Notes under the pieces: generated by a model
Told to the model about the DNA's origin: nothing
Databases searched by the model: none
The model's input: only the letters and a program-made list of their open reading frames with translations
NCBI GenBank assembly: GCA_023418475.1
Contig: JAEZZO010000081.1
Coordinates: 6,525-70,524, forward strand
Length of the DNA: 64,000 nucleotides
Reading direction: 5' to 3'
Source: Bacillota bacterium
GTDB taxonomy: Bacteria > Bacillota > Clostridia > Lachnospirales > Lachnospiraceae
In this document: positions 27,778 through 36,559 of the stretch, one piece after another
Layout: each line of letters starts with the position of its first letter
Position numbering within the stretch: position 1 is the first letter of the stretch
Position numbers and translations under genes: made by a program

Positions 27778-28767
27778 TTACTGCTGTTCGAGCGGATAAT
27801 TACAGGCTACCAGTCTGTCTCCAATCTTCTTAACCTCTGGAGGTGTCATCTTGCAATGCATGGTAGCATAAGGACATCTGGTATGAAATCTGCAGCCACT
27901 CGGGGGCGATACAGGACTTGGTATTTCTCCCGCAAGCAGATCCTTATCCTCCTTGCGAAGTTCCGGATTAGGTCGTGGAACTGCTTCCAGAAGGAATTTA
28001 GTATAGGGATGCATGGGATTTGAAAAGATTTCATCCGCATCTCCTATCTCACAGATAGTTCCTAAAAACATGACGCAGATACGGTTAGCAATGTGGCGGA
28101 CTACACTTAAATCATGAGAAATAAACAAATACGTCAGATGATATTCATCCTGCAGATCACGCAATAAATTTAAGACCTGTGACTGTATGGATACATCAAG
28201 CGCTGATACCGGTTCATCACAAACAATCAGCTTCGGATTAAGTGCGATCGCTCTTGCAATTCCTATCCTCTGCCTCTGCCCACCGGAGAATTGATGCGGA
28301 TAACGCTTTAATGACTCTTTCGGGATTCCTACTTCTCCCATCAATTCCAATACTCTCTCTCTTGCTTTATCCTTTGTTTTATACATTTTATGTGTTAACA
28401 AAGGCTCACCAATAATCTGCTCCACTGTCATACGGGGATTTAGGGATGCATAGGGATCCTGAAATATGATCTGCATTTTTTTACGAACGGATAGCATCTC
28501 CTTTACAGTCATTTTTGTGATGTTCTCACCTTCAAATTCGATACTTCCGGCCGTTGGCTCCAAAAGACGTAACAAAAGCCTTCCCAGTGTGCTTTTTCCG
28601 CAACCGGATTCACCCACCAGTGCCAGGGTTTCTCCTTCTCTGATCGTAAGACTTACATCGGATACGGCGTGTACACAGGCATCCTTATTCTTGGAGGATG
28701 AGACCGGAAATTCCTTTACCAGGTTCGTAGCCTTTAGTAATATCTTACTATTTGTGGTCGTCTCCAT
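27778..28767 (-). CDS. Oligopeptide/dipeptide ABC transporter ATPase, DppF/OppF type
   Basis: About 329 residues. Walker A is GESGCGKSTLGR, the ABC signature FSGGQRQRIGIARAIALNP, Walker B LIVCDEPVSALD, and the C-terminal oligopeptide-transporter extension has a cysteine cluster (CRFHTRCPYATMHC) typical of this family. The ATG at 28767 follows AAAGGAGGATTAC and lies within the end of the dppD-like gene, a 20-bp overlap that implies translational coupling. It energises the permeases encoded upstream together with DppD. Confidence 0.92.
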   Translation of the reverse strand: METTTNSKILLKATNLVKEFPVSSSKNKDACVHAVSDVSLTIREGETLALVGESGCGKSTLGRLLLRLLEPTAGSIEFEGENITKMTVKEMLSVRKKMQIIFQDPYASLNPRMTVEQIIGEPLLTHKMYKTKDKARERVLELMGEVGIPKESLKRYPHQFSGGQRQRIGIARAIALNPKLIVCDEPVSALDVSIQSQVLNLLRDLQDEYHLTYLFISHDLSVVRHIANRICVMFLGTICEIGDADEIFSNPMHPYTKFLLEAVPRPNPELRKEDKDLLAGEIPSPVSPPSGCRFHTRCPYATMHCKMTPPEVKKIGDRLVACNYPLEQQ

Positions 28768-29746
28768 GTAATCCTCCTTTCTCATATAAGAAGCATCTTG
28801 TTGAATGCTCCTGATTAATGACATAATTATCAGGTCTTTCCCTCTCACAACGCACACTCGCATGCTCGCATCTGTTACAGAAGCTGCAGCCTTCCGGCAG
28901 ATTAATCAGATTTGGAACCATACCCTTAATGCTATATAAACGATCCTTCTTATCATCAATCTGGGGAATGGATTTAAGTAACCCATTTGTATAAGGATGC
29001 AGTGTATTACGAAATAGTTCAAAGGTTTCTGACTGCTCCATCACTTTTCCGGCATACATAACGTATACATAATCACATACTTCAGCAACAACACCCATAT
29101 TATGTGTAATCAAAAGAATGGATGTTCCATGCTCATCCCGCAGTTTTTTCATAAGCTGTAAAATCTGCGCTTCAATTGTAACATCGAGAGCCGTTGTCGG
29201 TTCATCCGCAATCAGCAGCTCCGGTTCACAAACCATTGCCATACCAATCATGATACGTTGACGAAGTCCGCCTGATAATTGATGTGGATAAGCATGATAA
29301 CGTCTCTCCGGATCGGGAATTCCAACCTTTTTAAAAATATCGATTACCTTCAGTTTTGCCTGTTCCTTATCTATTTTCTGATGCAGCATAATTGCCTCAC
29401 GAACCTGTCGTCCAACTGTATAGACCGGATTGAGTGAGGTCATCGGCTCCTGGAAAATCATTGAAATCCGGTTACCTCTGATATTTTGCAGCTCCTGCTT
29501 CGAACAATCCAGAAGATTTTGTCCTCTTAGCAAGATTTCTCCTCCCATTACTTTTCCAGGTTTACGAAGCAGCTGCATAATGGACATTGCCGTCATACTT
29601 TTTCCGCATCCGGATTCTCCTACCAGACCAATAATTTTTCCTTTCGGAATTTGGATTGTTACATCATCAACTGCAGGAATAACACCTTTTGAAGTAAAAA
29701 ACTGGGTTTTTAAATTATTTATTTGTAATGTTATATCCTCTTCCAT
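28748..29746 (-). CDS. Oligopeptide/dipeptide ABC transporter ATPase, DppD/OppD type
   Basis: A 332-residue ATPase with Walker A GESGCGKSMTAM, signature LSGGLRQRIMIGMAM, Walker B LLIADEPTTALD and the C-terminal motif LPEGCSFCNRCEHASVRCE. The four Cys in this extension may bind an iron-sulfur cluster, as described for the OppD/DppD family. It lies between dppC-like and dppF-like genes. Upstream of its start there is a gap of about 100 bp without a clear promoter. Confidence 0.92.
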   Translation of the reverse strand: MEEDITLQINNLKTQFFTSKGVIPAVDDVTIQIPKGKIIGLVGESGCGKSMTAMSIMQLLRKPGKVMGGEILLRGQNLLDCSKQELQNIRGNRISMIFQEPMTSLNPVYTVGRQVREAIMLHQKIDKEQAKLKVIDIFKKVGIPDPERRYHAYPHQLSGGLRQRIMIGMAMVCEPELLIADEPTTALDVTIEAQILQLMKKLRDEHGTSILLITHNMGVVAEVCDYVYVMYAGKVMEQSETFELFRNTLHPYTNGLLKSIPQIDDKKDRLYSIKGMVPNLINLPEGCSFCNRCEHASVRCERERPDNYVINQEHSTRCFLYEKGGLHGDDHK

Positions 29747-29850
29747 AAAAATAACCTATACCTTTCTTCAAAATCTGTAACTTTGGACCAAGACACAAAT
29801 TTAACTCGGCAAAATTTGCATTGTCAAGAACCTTTCTTCACTTTGACTGC

Positions 29851-30708
29851 TTATTGTTCTTTCATATAAGGATCCAGTATATCCCGGAGTCCATCTCCCA
29901 GGAAGTTAAAGGCAAGTGCGATAATTAAAATTGCAACACCGGGAGCAATTGCAATTGTCGGATCTGAGAAAAGATACTGCTTCCCATCTGATACCATAAG
30001 TCCCCAGCTGGTTGACGGCGGCTGTGCTCCAATTCCCAGGAAGCTTAAAGATGATTCGGAAAGGATAGAAGCCGGTATGTTCAATGTAAATAAAACAATT
30101 AAGGAAGGAATGCAGTTCGGTAAAATATGTTGAAACATAATTCTATGCGATTTTACTCCGATACTTTTTGCCGCTTCGACGTATTCCATTTCCTTCAGGG
30201 ATAGGGTCTGGGAGCGTACAACACGCGCTGTTCCTGCCCATCCAACAATAATCAATGCTATATAAATATTAATAAGTCCTGCCCCAACGGTATACATAAC
30301 TACCATGGCCAGTAAGATGGATGGGAAGGCCAGGGTAACATCTGCAAGACGCATAATAATAAAGTCAACTTTTTTTCCATAATAACCTGCCGCCAGCCCT
30401 AACACGGTACCGATGGTCATGGATGCCAGTGTCGGAATCAAACCAATTGACAGAGAAACCCGGGCACCATACAGCAAACGGGAAAATACATCTCTTCCCA
30501 GTTCATCCGTTCCCAAAATATGCTTCATAGAAGGTCCCGCCAGGCGATGTAGCAGATCCTGCTTTGTAGGTTCATAAGGTGCTACAAGAGGTGCAAATAT
30601 AGCCATTAAGGCGATAACCAGAATGACTCCTGCGGAAAATACCGCTAATTTATTCTGTTTAAATAACAGCTTAATTTTTTCAGCTGTTATACTCTGTTTC
30701 TGTTCCAT
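29851..30708 (-). CDS. Oligopeptide/dipeptide ABC transporter permease, DppC/OppC type
   Basis: A 285-residue permease with five to six membrane segments and an N-terminal OppC_N segment. The ATPase-contact loop is EYVEAAKSIGVKSHRIMFQH, and the motif HILGTDELGRDVFSRLLYGA is characteristic of the DppC branch. It starts 2 bp after the dppB-like stop behind GAGGAATAGT, so the two pore subunits are coupled. Confidence 0.92.
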   Translation of the reverse strand: MEQKQSITAEKIKLLFKQNKLAVFSAGVILVIALMAIFAPLVAPYEPTKQDLLHRLAGPSMKHILGTDELGRDVFSRLLYGARVSLSIGLIPTLASMTIGTVLGLAAGYYGKKVDFIIMRLADVTLAFPSILLAMVVMYTVGAGLINIYIALIIVGWAGTARVVRSQTLSLKEMEYVEAAKSIGVKSHRIMFQHILPNCIPSLIVLFTLNIPASILSESSLSFLGIGAQPPSTSWGLMVSDGKQYLFSDPTIAIAPGVAILIIALAFNFLGDGLRDILDPYMKEQ

Positions 30709-30709
30709 A

Positions 30710-31633
30710 CTATTCCTCCGCTCTTATTCTTGGATCAATGATTGAGTACAGAACATCAGCAACCAAATTACCTGCGATAATTAATATTGTGGTAAATAAT
30801 ACTGTACCCTGAAGCAGCGGCATATCTCTGCTTGTTATGGAATCCACAGCAAGTCTTCCGATCCCCGGAACGCAGAAAATACTCTCTGTAATAACCGCAC
30901 CGGATAATAAGCTCGCTACCTGAATTGCCATTACAGTAACAACCGGAAGCAATGCGTTTTTAAATGCATGTCCGATAATTACACCGGATTCCTTCAGTCC
31001 CTTGGCCCTTGCCGTACGAATGAAATCCTCCTGTAAAATTTCGAGCAGATTAGATCTGGTTAATCTTGCAATTGTTCCGGCAGAGCTCCATCCGAGTACA
31101 ATCGCCGGAAGGATGTATCCTTGCCAGGAAGTCACACCGGAAACCGGAAGTAATTTAATCTTATAGGAAAAGAAATATTGAAATAATAAGGCTGCCCAGA
31201 ATACAGGCATCGAAACACCAACTAATGATACCCCCATAAATAATCGGTCAATAATTGTATTCTGTTTAATGGCAGAGATAATTCCTGCGGGTATTCCAAT
31301 AAACCACGCTACAAAGGCCGCTGCGATTGCCAGCTTCAGCGTATAAGGAAAAGCTGATAAAATGAGATCACCAACTGGACGGTTTAACTTATAGGAAATA
31401 CCAAAGTCCCCATGTAGGGCATTCCATAAATAACGAAAGAAACGAACCATAACCGGATCATTTAACCCCATCTCTTTCGTCATTTTTTCAACCACTTCTT
31501 TTTTCACATGTTCTTTCATCATTACGGAAATGGGATCCCCCGGTACTACATTCAGCATTAGAAATACGATAAGCATAACCCCAATTAATACCGGTATTGA
31601 TACTAATGTTCGCTTCATTACCTTTCTAAACAA
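30710..31633 (-). CDS. Oligopeptide/dipeptide ABC transporter permease, DppB/OppB type
   Basis: A 307-residue permease with the DppB pattern, including LNVVPGDPISVMM at the N-terminus and RTARAKGLKESGVIIGHAFK as the ATPase-contact loop. The start is TTG at 31633 because GGAGG lies seven bases before it; the next ATG 15 bp downstream is too far from that site. It is the first gene after a 522-bp gap that contains the dppA terminator and a hairpin repeat, so expression of the transporter core may need read-through or its own promoter. Confidence 0.9.
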   Translation of the reverse strand: MFRKVMKRTLVSIPVLIGVMLIVFLMLNVVPGDPISVMMKEHVKKEVVEKMTKEMGLNDPVMVRFFRYLWNALHGDFGISYKLNRPVGDLILSAFPYTLKLAIAAAFVAWFIGIPAGIISAIKQNTIIDRLFMGVSLVGVSMPVFWAALLFQYFFSYKIKLLPVSGVTSWQGYILPAIVLGWSSAGTIARLTRSNLLEILQEDFIRTARAKGLKESGVIIGHAFKNALLPVVTVMAIQVASLLSGAVITESIFCVPGIGRLAVDSITSRDMPLLQGTVLFTTILIIAGNLVADVLYSIIDPRIRAEE

Positions 31634-31819
31634 AATACTTCCTCCTTTCTATTTTTACAATAATTCCGGCTATTGCGAAACTATAAAATTAATCAAATTA
31701 TATACCCAGAAAGGATTTATTTTTACTCCAACGCTCCTTCCGCTTGTCATCCGCTTGGGAACATATTCTCACTGTGTATATAATTAATATAAGTCTTGTG
31801 TTTCGCATTTATCTCTTAC

Positions 31820-31917
31820 GATTCGATTGTCAAAAGCCTTCTCCAGGTTATGCAGATGAATATGAGTGCATATATATTCATCCAACAAATCTTTTTTAGG
31901 CTTTTGACAATCGAATC
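31820..31917 (+). repeat. Hairpin element copy A (MITE-like) with 7-bp target duplication
   Basis: A 98-bp element with terminal inverted repeats GATTCGATTGTCAAAAGCC and GGCTTTTGACAATCGAATC. Inside is the shared core, where GATGAATAT and ATATTCATC form an inner hairpin. The direct repeat CTCTTAC flanks it exactly at 31813-31819 and 31918-31924. The core matches copy B (inverted) almost base for base. Confidence 0.9.
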
Positions 31918-32107
31918 CTCTTACAACAAAGAGACAATTACGAATATCACTTTCATTGAAATTATGTACACGGAAAACACATATTCCTATACTCCTTCCG
32001 CTTCCGTTCCGGAACATTTGCTTTCTGCATACACAATTACTTTTTTCAGTTCCGCATTTACCTGCCTGCAATAATATAACATAAATCCCGAAAAAATACT
32101 ACTTATA

Positions 32108-32142
32108 AAAAGTGTGCATCCGCCGTGCAGATGCACACTTTT
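32108..32142 (-). terminator. Terminator after the dppA-like gene
   Basis: AAAAGTGTGCATC and GATGCACACTTTT form a perfect 13-bp stem around a 9-nt loop, followed on the minus strand by T-rich sequence, 14 bp beyond the dppA-like stop. It should raise the ratio of binding protein to transporter. Confidence 0.85.
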
Positions 32143-32155
32143 GTAATACAATTTA

Positions 32156-33847
32156 TTAATCTTCGATGGAAACGTTCTGATAATAGTTATTAGACCAGCC
32201 ATTCCAGGATACTGTAAAATTCTTCACTCTCGGGTTCACAACAAATAAATGCTTAACAGAATATAACGGTACCCAGCATGCATCGTCTTGAACTATCTTC
32301 TTCTCTAATGCCTGATATTCGGCAATTCTTTCATCATCCTTAACAATTGCCCTGGCATCTGTAACACGTTTAATGGTTGCTGTATCAGGATAACAGAAAC
32401 ATCTTCCTTTTGTATTCTCTGCTGTACCGAAGAAAGTATATATAAAGTTATCCGGATCATTGAAGTCAGCAGACCAGTTCGTATTGTACATCTGGATTTC
32501 ACCGGCTGCTCTCTTGTCCATATAGGTTGCATCGTCTAGAACATTAATTTTAACCTTAATACCAATTTCACCAAGCATTGCCTGAATAATCTGGTTTGTC
32601 TGAACAGTTGTGTTACCTGCTTCAGAGGACTGGCTGATCTCAAGATCAAAACCATCTGCATATCCTGCTTCCGCCATTAATTTCTTTGCACCTTCCACAT
32701 CATAGGTAAGAGCAGGTAAATTGTTGTTATGACCAATTAAGCCAACCGGGAAGATACCATTTTCCAGTGTACCCCTTCCGCCGAATAATGCGTCCAAAAG
32801 GCCCTGTCTGTCAATAACCATCTGAATTGCTTTTCTTACTCTTACATCGCTAAGTGGCTTATAGCTCTGGTTCATTGCTATATAATAAATGCCCACACGA
32901 TTACCCGATACAATCTGATTCTTATAAGTATCATTCTTAAGGAAATAATCTGTCTGACTCTGTGCATTATCAAGATCAAGAATATCGATTTCTCCGCTTT
33001 CAAACATCATTCTCTGTGTATCAGCATCCGGAACAATCTTAACTACGATTCCTTCACTCTTGGGTGCGCCGGCCCAGCAGTTTTTATTAGCAACCATAAC
33101 ATACTGGCTGTTAACATCCCACTGTTTAAAAATAAAGTAACCGCTTCCGATTGTCTTTTCAGGAACAATACCGAAATCGTCTCCTGCAGCTTCTGTAGTA
33201 TCTCTGTCCAGAATAGATGCCGCCGGAGTGGAAAGGCATGCAAGAAAGGCAGCATAAGGAGCTTTTAAGGTGATCGTGAAATTATAATCATCGATTATTT
33301 TAAAGCCCTCTAAGGTCTTGGCCGAACCATCCGCCAGCTCTGCAGCTCCTTTGATCTGGTCAATTGTACTACCGTTCTGTGATTTGCTATAGGTTAGCAA
33401 TCTAGTAAAGGTATAAAGTACATCGTCTGCAGTTAAATCTGCACCGTTCGAGAATTTTACACCTTCATGCAGTTTAAATGTATAAGTAAGTCCATCATCT
33501 GAAATGGTCCAGCTGTCAGCAAGACTTGGTACTATCTTAGAAGTACCGTCCCCATTAGCCTGAACCTCAACAAGACGGTTAAATACGTTCATCGATACAC
33601 CGTAATACTCCGTGGTACTCTGAGGATCAACTGTTGTCGGGTTAGTTATTTCAACAATCTTTAAAAATTTACTTGTGCCAAGATCTCCGGAACTAGTTGA
33701 TGTATCCCCATCCGCTGCTTGTGTTACTGCTCCGGTTACAGTAGCATCGGCTGTGGAATCGGACTTGCTGCCGCCTTTCGAACAGCCAGTCAGCAGTAAG
33801 CTTGTTGTTAATGTTACTGCAAGTAAAAAACTAATAGGTTTCTTCAT
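32156..33847 (-). CDS. Peptide ABC transporter substrate-binding lipoprotein, family 5 (DppA/OppA type)
   Basis: About 563 residues. A signal peptide with lipobox LLLTGC (Cys about 22) is followed by a Ser/Thr/Ala/Asp-rich linker. The family-5 signature LADSWTISDDGLTYTFKLHE, then GVKFSNG, and the motif LSDVRVRKAIQMVIDRQGLL are clear. The ATG at 33847 follows AAGGAGGACTATCT; the longer frame was rejected because it would hide the signal peptide. It binds di- or oligopeptides, or murein peptides as MppA does, and delivers them to the permeases encoded downstream. A strong terminator separates it from those genes. Confidence 0.92.
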   Translation of the reverse strand: MKKPISFLLAVTLTTSLLLTGCSKGGSKSDSTADATVTGAVTQAADGDTSTSSGDLGTSKFLKIVEITNPTTVDPQSTTEYYGVSMNVFNRLVEVQANGDGTSKIVPSLADSWTISDDGLTYTFKLHEGVKFSNGADLTADDVLYTFTRLLTYSKSQNGSTIDQIKGAAELADGSAKTLEGFKIIDDYNFTITLKAPYAAFLACLSTPAASILDRDTTEAAGDDFGIVPEKTIGSGYFIFKQWDVNSQYVMVANKNCWAGAPKSEGIVVKIVPDADTQRMMFESGEIDILDLDNAQSQTDYFLKNDTYKNQIVSGNRVGIYYIAMNQSYKPLSDVRVRKAIQMVIDRQGLLDALFGGRGTLENGIFPVGLIGHNNNLPALTYDVEGAKKLMAEAGYADGFDLEISQSSEAGNTTVQTNQIIQAMLGEIGIKVKINVLDDATYMDKRAAGEIQMYNTNWSADFNDPDNFIYTFFGTAENTKGRCFCYPDTATIKRVTDARAIVKDDERIAEYQALEKKIVQDDACWVPLYSVKHLFVVNPRVKNFTVSWNGWSNNYYQNVSIED

Positions 33848-34003
33848 AGATAGTCCTCCTTTTGTTTTGCTTCGTGCTATGTGCCTATAAAAAAATGCAC
33901 TCTTATTACCAAGACTGCATCTTTGCACTACTTACTATAAAGTATCAATATTCACTTTAAAAATCAAGTTTTTTTTCATTTATTTTATATAAACACCAAG
34001 CAT

Positions 34004-35161
34004 TTACAGTGCAAAAAAGTCATGCACTAATAATGCCAGAGAAAAATAAATACGTGTGTAATAGTCATTCAGATCCAAACCACAGATCTTTTTTATTTTC
34101 TGCATCCGGTTAATCAGCGTATGTCTATGAATAAATAACCTTTCAGCTGATTTTGAGGCATTTCCCTCATGGGATAGATAAACCCGCAGCGTGTATACAT
34201 ACTGGCTTTCATTGAAACGATCATACTCGAACAGCTTTTGCAAGGCCTTACTGCCAAGCAATATAGAACGATTATTTCGTTGAATTCTATCAAACAATTC
34301 AAAAAAAGGAATATTTTGATAGGGACACACGCCTCTTTTTGCTTCGATCCGTTCTAGCAGCTGAATACACTCCATGCATTGTGCAAATCCATTCTCCAGG
34401 TTCTCATAAGATACGCCTTCGCTTACTCCGATGTAATAATCAACATGCTGATTTTCGGAAAGAAGTGTAAGCTGTACCGTAAGTTCAAATACGACATCCT
34501 GATAAGTGGTATCTTCTTTTAAGGACATAAAAAATGCTGCTTTTTTGTCCTTTGACATGTGATAATAAAAACTATCTTCCTTCGCCTGTGAAAATAAATA
34601 AGATTTTATACTAAGCATTCCCTTGTTACTGGTACTCTTCGTCGTTTCACCGTAGGTAACCGGATATGCGATAAATAAATATTTCTTTTCAAAGCTTTCA
34701 ACTGCCCGCTGGTCGGAATGGATTTCGCCCAGCAAAATAGAATACAAGTTTTTTCTGTCACTTTCCGGTGTTGTCGCCGTAACCTCAAGTTTATCCAGCA
34801 GAGTATGCATGATGGCAGAAAAAGTCAAGTTTGCAGGTAGCTCTAAGATAGGAAAATTGTATTGATCAGCCTCCTTTAAGATGTACTCCGGTATCTTGTC
34901 AATATAGTAACCGGGTTGAATTGCCAGTCCACTGACATTACGTTCTGTTAATCTCTTAATCAGATCCTCATGCATCTCTTCCCTGTCAAGCTGAAATCCT
35001 GTTGTAATTAACAGCTCTTCCTGCTGAACCGAATCGGGTGAGTCAAGAATTTCCATGACATTTACCCAGGCAATCGTATTTTGCAATCCCCTCATTCCGG
35101 CAACAAGTTTTGCGCCTTCCAATAAATCCTGTTCAATTATCTGCTTGATTGTAAGTGCCAT
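34004..35161 (-). CDS. PucR/CdaR-family transcriptional regulator
   Basis: A 385-residue regulator with an N-terminal PucR domain (about 5-125; contains NTIAWVNVMEILDSPDSVQQ and EELLITTGF), a middle GGDEF-like degenerate CdaR region (about 140-290), and a C-terminal helix-turn-helix (about 325-375) with LSHEGNASKSAERLFIHRHT and LINRMQKI. It lies 156 bp upstream of the dppA-like gene in the same direction. Relatives control purine, amino-acid or sugar-acid catabolism; here it probably controls the peptide-salvage operon. The ligand is unknown. It starts behind AAGGATGAGCGGTT. Confidence 0.87.
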   Translation of the reverse strand: MALTIKQIIEQDLLEGAKLVAGMRGLQNTIAWVNVMEILDSPDSVQQEELLITTGFQLDREEMHEDLIKRLTERNVSGLAIQPGYYIDKIPEYILKEADQYNFPILELPANLTFSAIMHTLLDKLEVTATTPESDRKNLYSILLGEIHSDQRAVESFEKKYLFIAYPVTYGETTKSTSNKGMLSIKSYLFSQAKEDSFYYHMSKDKKAAFFMSLKEDTTYQDVVFELTVQLTLLSENQHVDYYIGVSEGVSYENLENGFAQCMECIQLLERIEAKRGVCPYQNIPFFELFDRIQRNNRSILLGSKALQKLFEYDRFNESQYVYTLRVYLSHEGNASKSAERLFIHRHTLINRMQKIKKICGLDLNDYYTRIYFSLALLVHDFFAL

Positions 35162-35557
35162 AACCGCTCATCCTTTTTCGTTTTGATATCTTATTGTAAC
35201 TTAATTTCAGTCAGAGTGTCAATTCGACAGAAAAGAAAAAAGGTGTTACACATGCTATTTTCCCATGCAACACCTTTGTTTGGTATATCATATTACCATT
35301 TTCTCATATTCGTCAAGTGTCTTTTCGCATTGATGGACACATTGTCCAGTATTCCTGATTTTTTTAGGACATATCGTAGCAATTAGGGAAACGTGCAAAC
35401 TGTGTTATCCAATGGAAGGCTTCTTGTTCTTAAAAATTTGTTTTCCACAATCCATTAAGATTGCAGTATACATAGACAGTTACTGCAGTGACATCATAGA
35501 ATTATGCCGCGGTTCATCCTTAGACTTTATTACGGATTAGCATAACTTTTGCTATCC
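35162..35557. other. Intergenic region between PucR-like and rubrerythrin genes
   Basis: A 396-bp gap. It holds the promoter side of the PucR gene and a terminator at 35239-35277. No gene is supported. Confidence 0.6.
35239..35277 (-). terminator. Rubrerythrin transcript terminator
   Basis: On the minus strand AAAGGTGTTGCATG pairs with CATGTGTAACACCTTT (small bulge), then a T-rich tract TTTTTCTTTTC. It follows the rubrerythrin gene and precedes the PucR gene on the same strand. Confidence 0.75.
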
Positions 35558-36097
35558 TTAATAATTGTCGGCTTTTATTTGAAAATATGCCTTTGGATGA
35601 TCACATACAGGACATATCTCCGGAGGATTTTTGCCTATCACAATATGTCCGCAATTAATACATTGCCAGATCGTATCACCGTCTCTTGAAAATACCAGTC
35701 CACTTTCTAAATTCTCAATTAACTTACGGTACCTTTCTTCATGTTCCTTCTCAATCCTTGCAACACTTTCAAATAAATATGCAATTTTGTTATAGCCTTC
35801 TTCCCGTGCTTCCTTCGCGAAGCCATCGTACATATCCGTCCACTCATAATGCTCACCGGCTGCCGCGTCGGCAAGATTAGTCAAGGTATCCGGTATTCCG
35901 TCATGAAGCAGCTTAAACCAGATCTTAGCATGTTCTTTTTCATTATTCGCTGTTTCTTCAAACAGAGCTGCAATTTGTTCATAGCCATCCTTTTTTGCTT
36001 TGGAGGCATAATAGGTATACTTGTTACGAGCTTGCGATTCGCCTGCAAATGCTGCCATCAGGTTTGCATGTGTTCTGGATTCCTTCCATTCCTTCAT
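35558..36097 (-). CDS. rbr: Rubrerythrin
   Basis: A 179-residue peroxidase of anaerobes that reduces hydrogen peroxide. The ferritin-like four-helix bundle (about 1-135) has the diiron ligand motifs EETANNEKEHAKIW and ESVARIEKEHEERY (two ExxH). The C-terminal rubredoxin-like domain (about 140-178) has CINCG and CPVCDHPKAYF. Domain order and length are those of classical rubrerythrin. It starts behind AAAGGAGTGAACAGTT. Thirty bases upstream lies hairpin element copy B, so the transcript from the predicted promoter at about 36.3 kb carries that hairpin in its 5' leader. Confidence 0.95.
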   Translation of the reverse strand: MKEWKESRTHANLMAAFAGESQARNKYTYYASKAKKDGYEQIAALFEETANNEKEHAKIWFKLLHDGIPDTLTNLADAAAGEHYEWTDMYDGFAKEAREEGYNKIAYLFESVARIEKEHEERYRKLIENLESGLVFSRDGDTIWQCINCGHIVIGKNPPEICPVCDHPKAYFQIKADNY

Positions 36098-36126
36098 AAC
36101 TGTTCACTCCTTTTGTTCTCTTTGAG

Positions 36127-36223
36127 GATTGTAGTGTCAAAAGCCTAAAAATGAATGCCGGATGAATATATATGCACTCATATTCATCTACATAACCTGG
36201 ATCAAGCTTTTGACAATCGAATT
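36127..36223 (-). repeat. Hairpin element copy B in the rubrerythrin leader
   Basis: A 97-bp copy in reverse orientation to copy A, with arms GTGTCAAAAGCC and GCTTTTGACAATCGAATT. It has the same inner hairpin GATGAATAT/ATATTCATC. The 7-bp direct repeat CTTTGAG flanks it at 36120-36126 and 36224-36230. One outer arm has drifted (GATTGTA against TCGAATT), so the outermost pairs are lost. Confidence 0.88.
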
Positions 36224-36293
36224 CTTTGAGGTAATTTCAAACATAGATATTATCCAATGAAACAACTTTTCTTATACATCCGTTACAAGTTTC

Positions 36294-36323
36294 ATTATAA
36301 CACATACTGTTTTGGTCTGTAAG
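36294..36323 (-). promoter_or_regulatory. Probable rubrerythrin promoter
   Basis: On the minus strand CTTACA, an 18-bp spacer and a perfect TATAAT preceded by TG (extended -10). The half-site TTATAAT also matches one arm of a PerR box, but the other arm is degenerate. It lies about 195 bp upstream of the start, beyond the inserted hairpin element. Confidence 0.5.
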
Positions 36324-36559
36324 TGGTTATCGTATGCATAGTATTGGAATGTAGAATATGCCTTGTCTATGAACTGTACCCTTTTAACGTTTCCTTAATT
36401 GACATTTAATATTTTCTTAATTGATATTTCAACATGTTAATACTATAATATGCTTAATCATGTAAAAAATAACAAAATTTACCAAGGCAAATGATATTTA
36501 AGCATTTACAATGCTAATTGTATCGTTCTTGTACTGCCAATGGCAGGATGGAGGTTATC

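Larger units (their letters stand above)
31634..32155. other. Intergenic region between dppA-like and dppB-like genes
   Basis: A 522-bp gap that is long for an operon of this type. It contains the dppA terminator (32108-32142), hairpin element copy A with its 7-bp target duplications (31813-31924), and the ribosome binding site for dppB. Open frames on both strands across the hairpin element have no family resemblance and were rejected. Confidence 0.7.

Noticed and set aside
31784..32074. Open frames on both strands across hairpin element A
   Set aside because: They exist because the element is palindromic and stop-poor; no ribosome binding site or family resemblance.
36294..36323. Full PerR box upstream of rubrerythrin
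   Set aside because: Only one half-site (TTATAAT) is good and it coincides with the -10 box.
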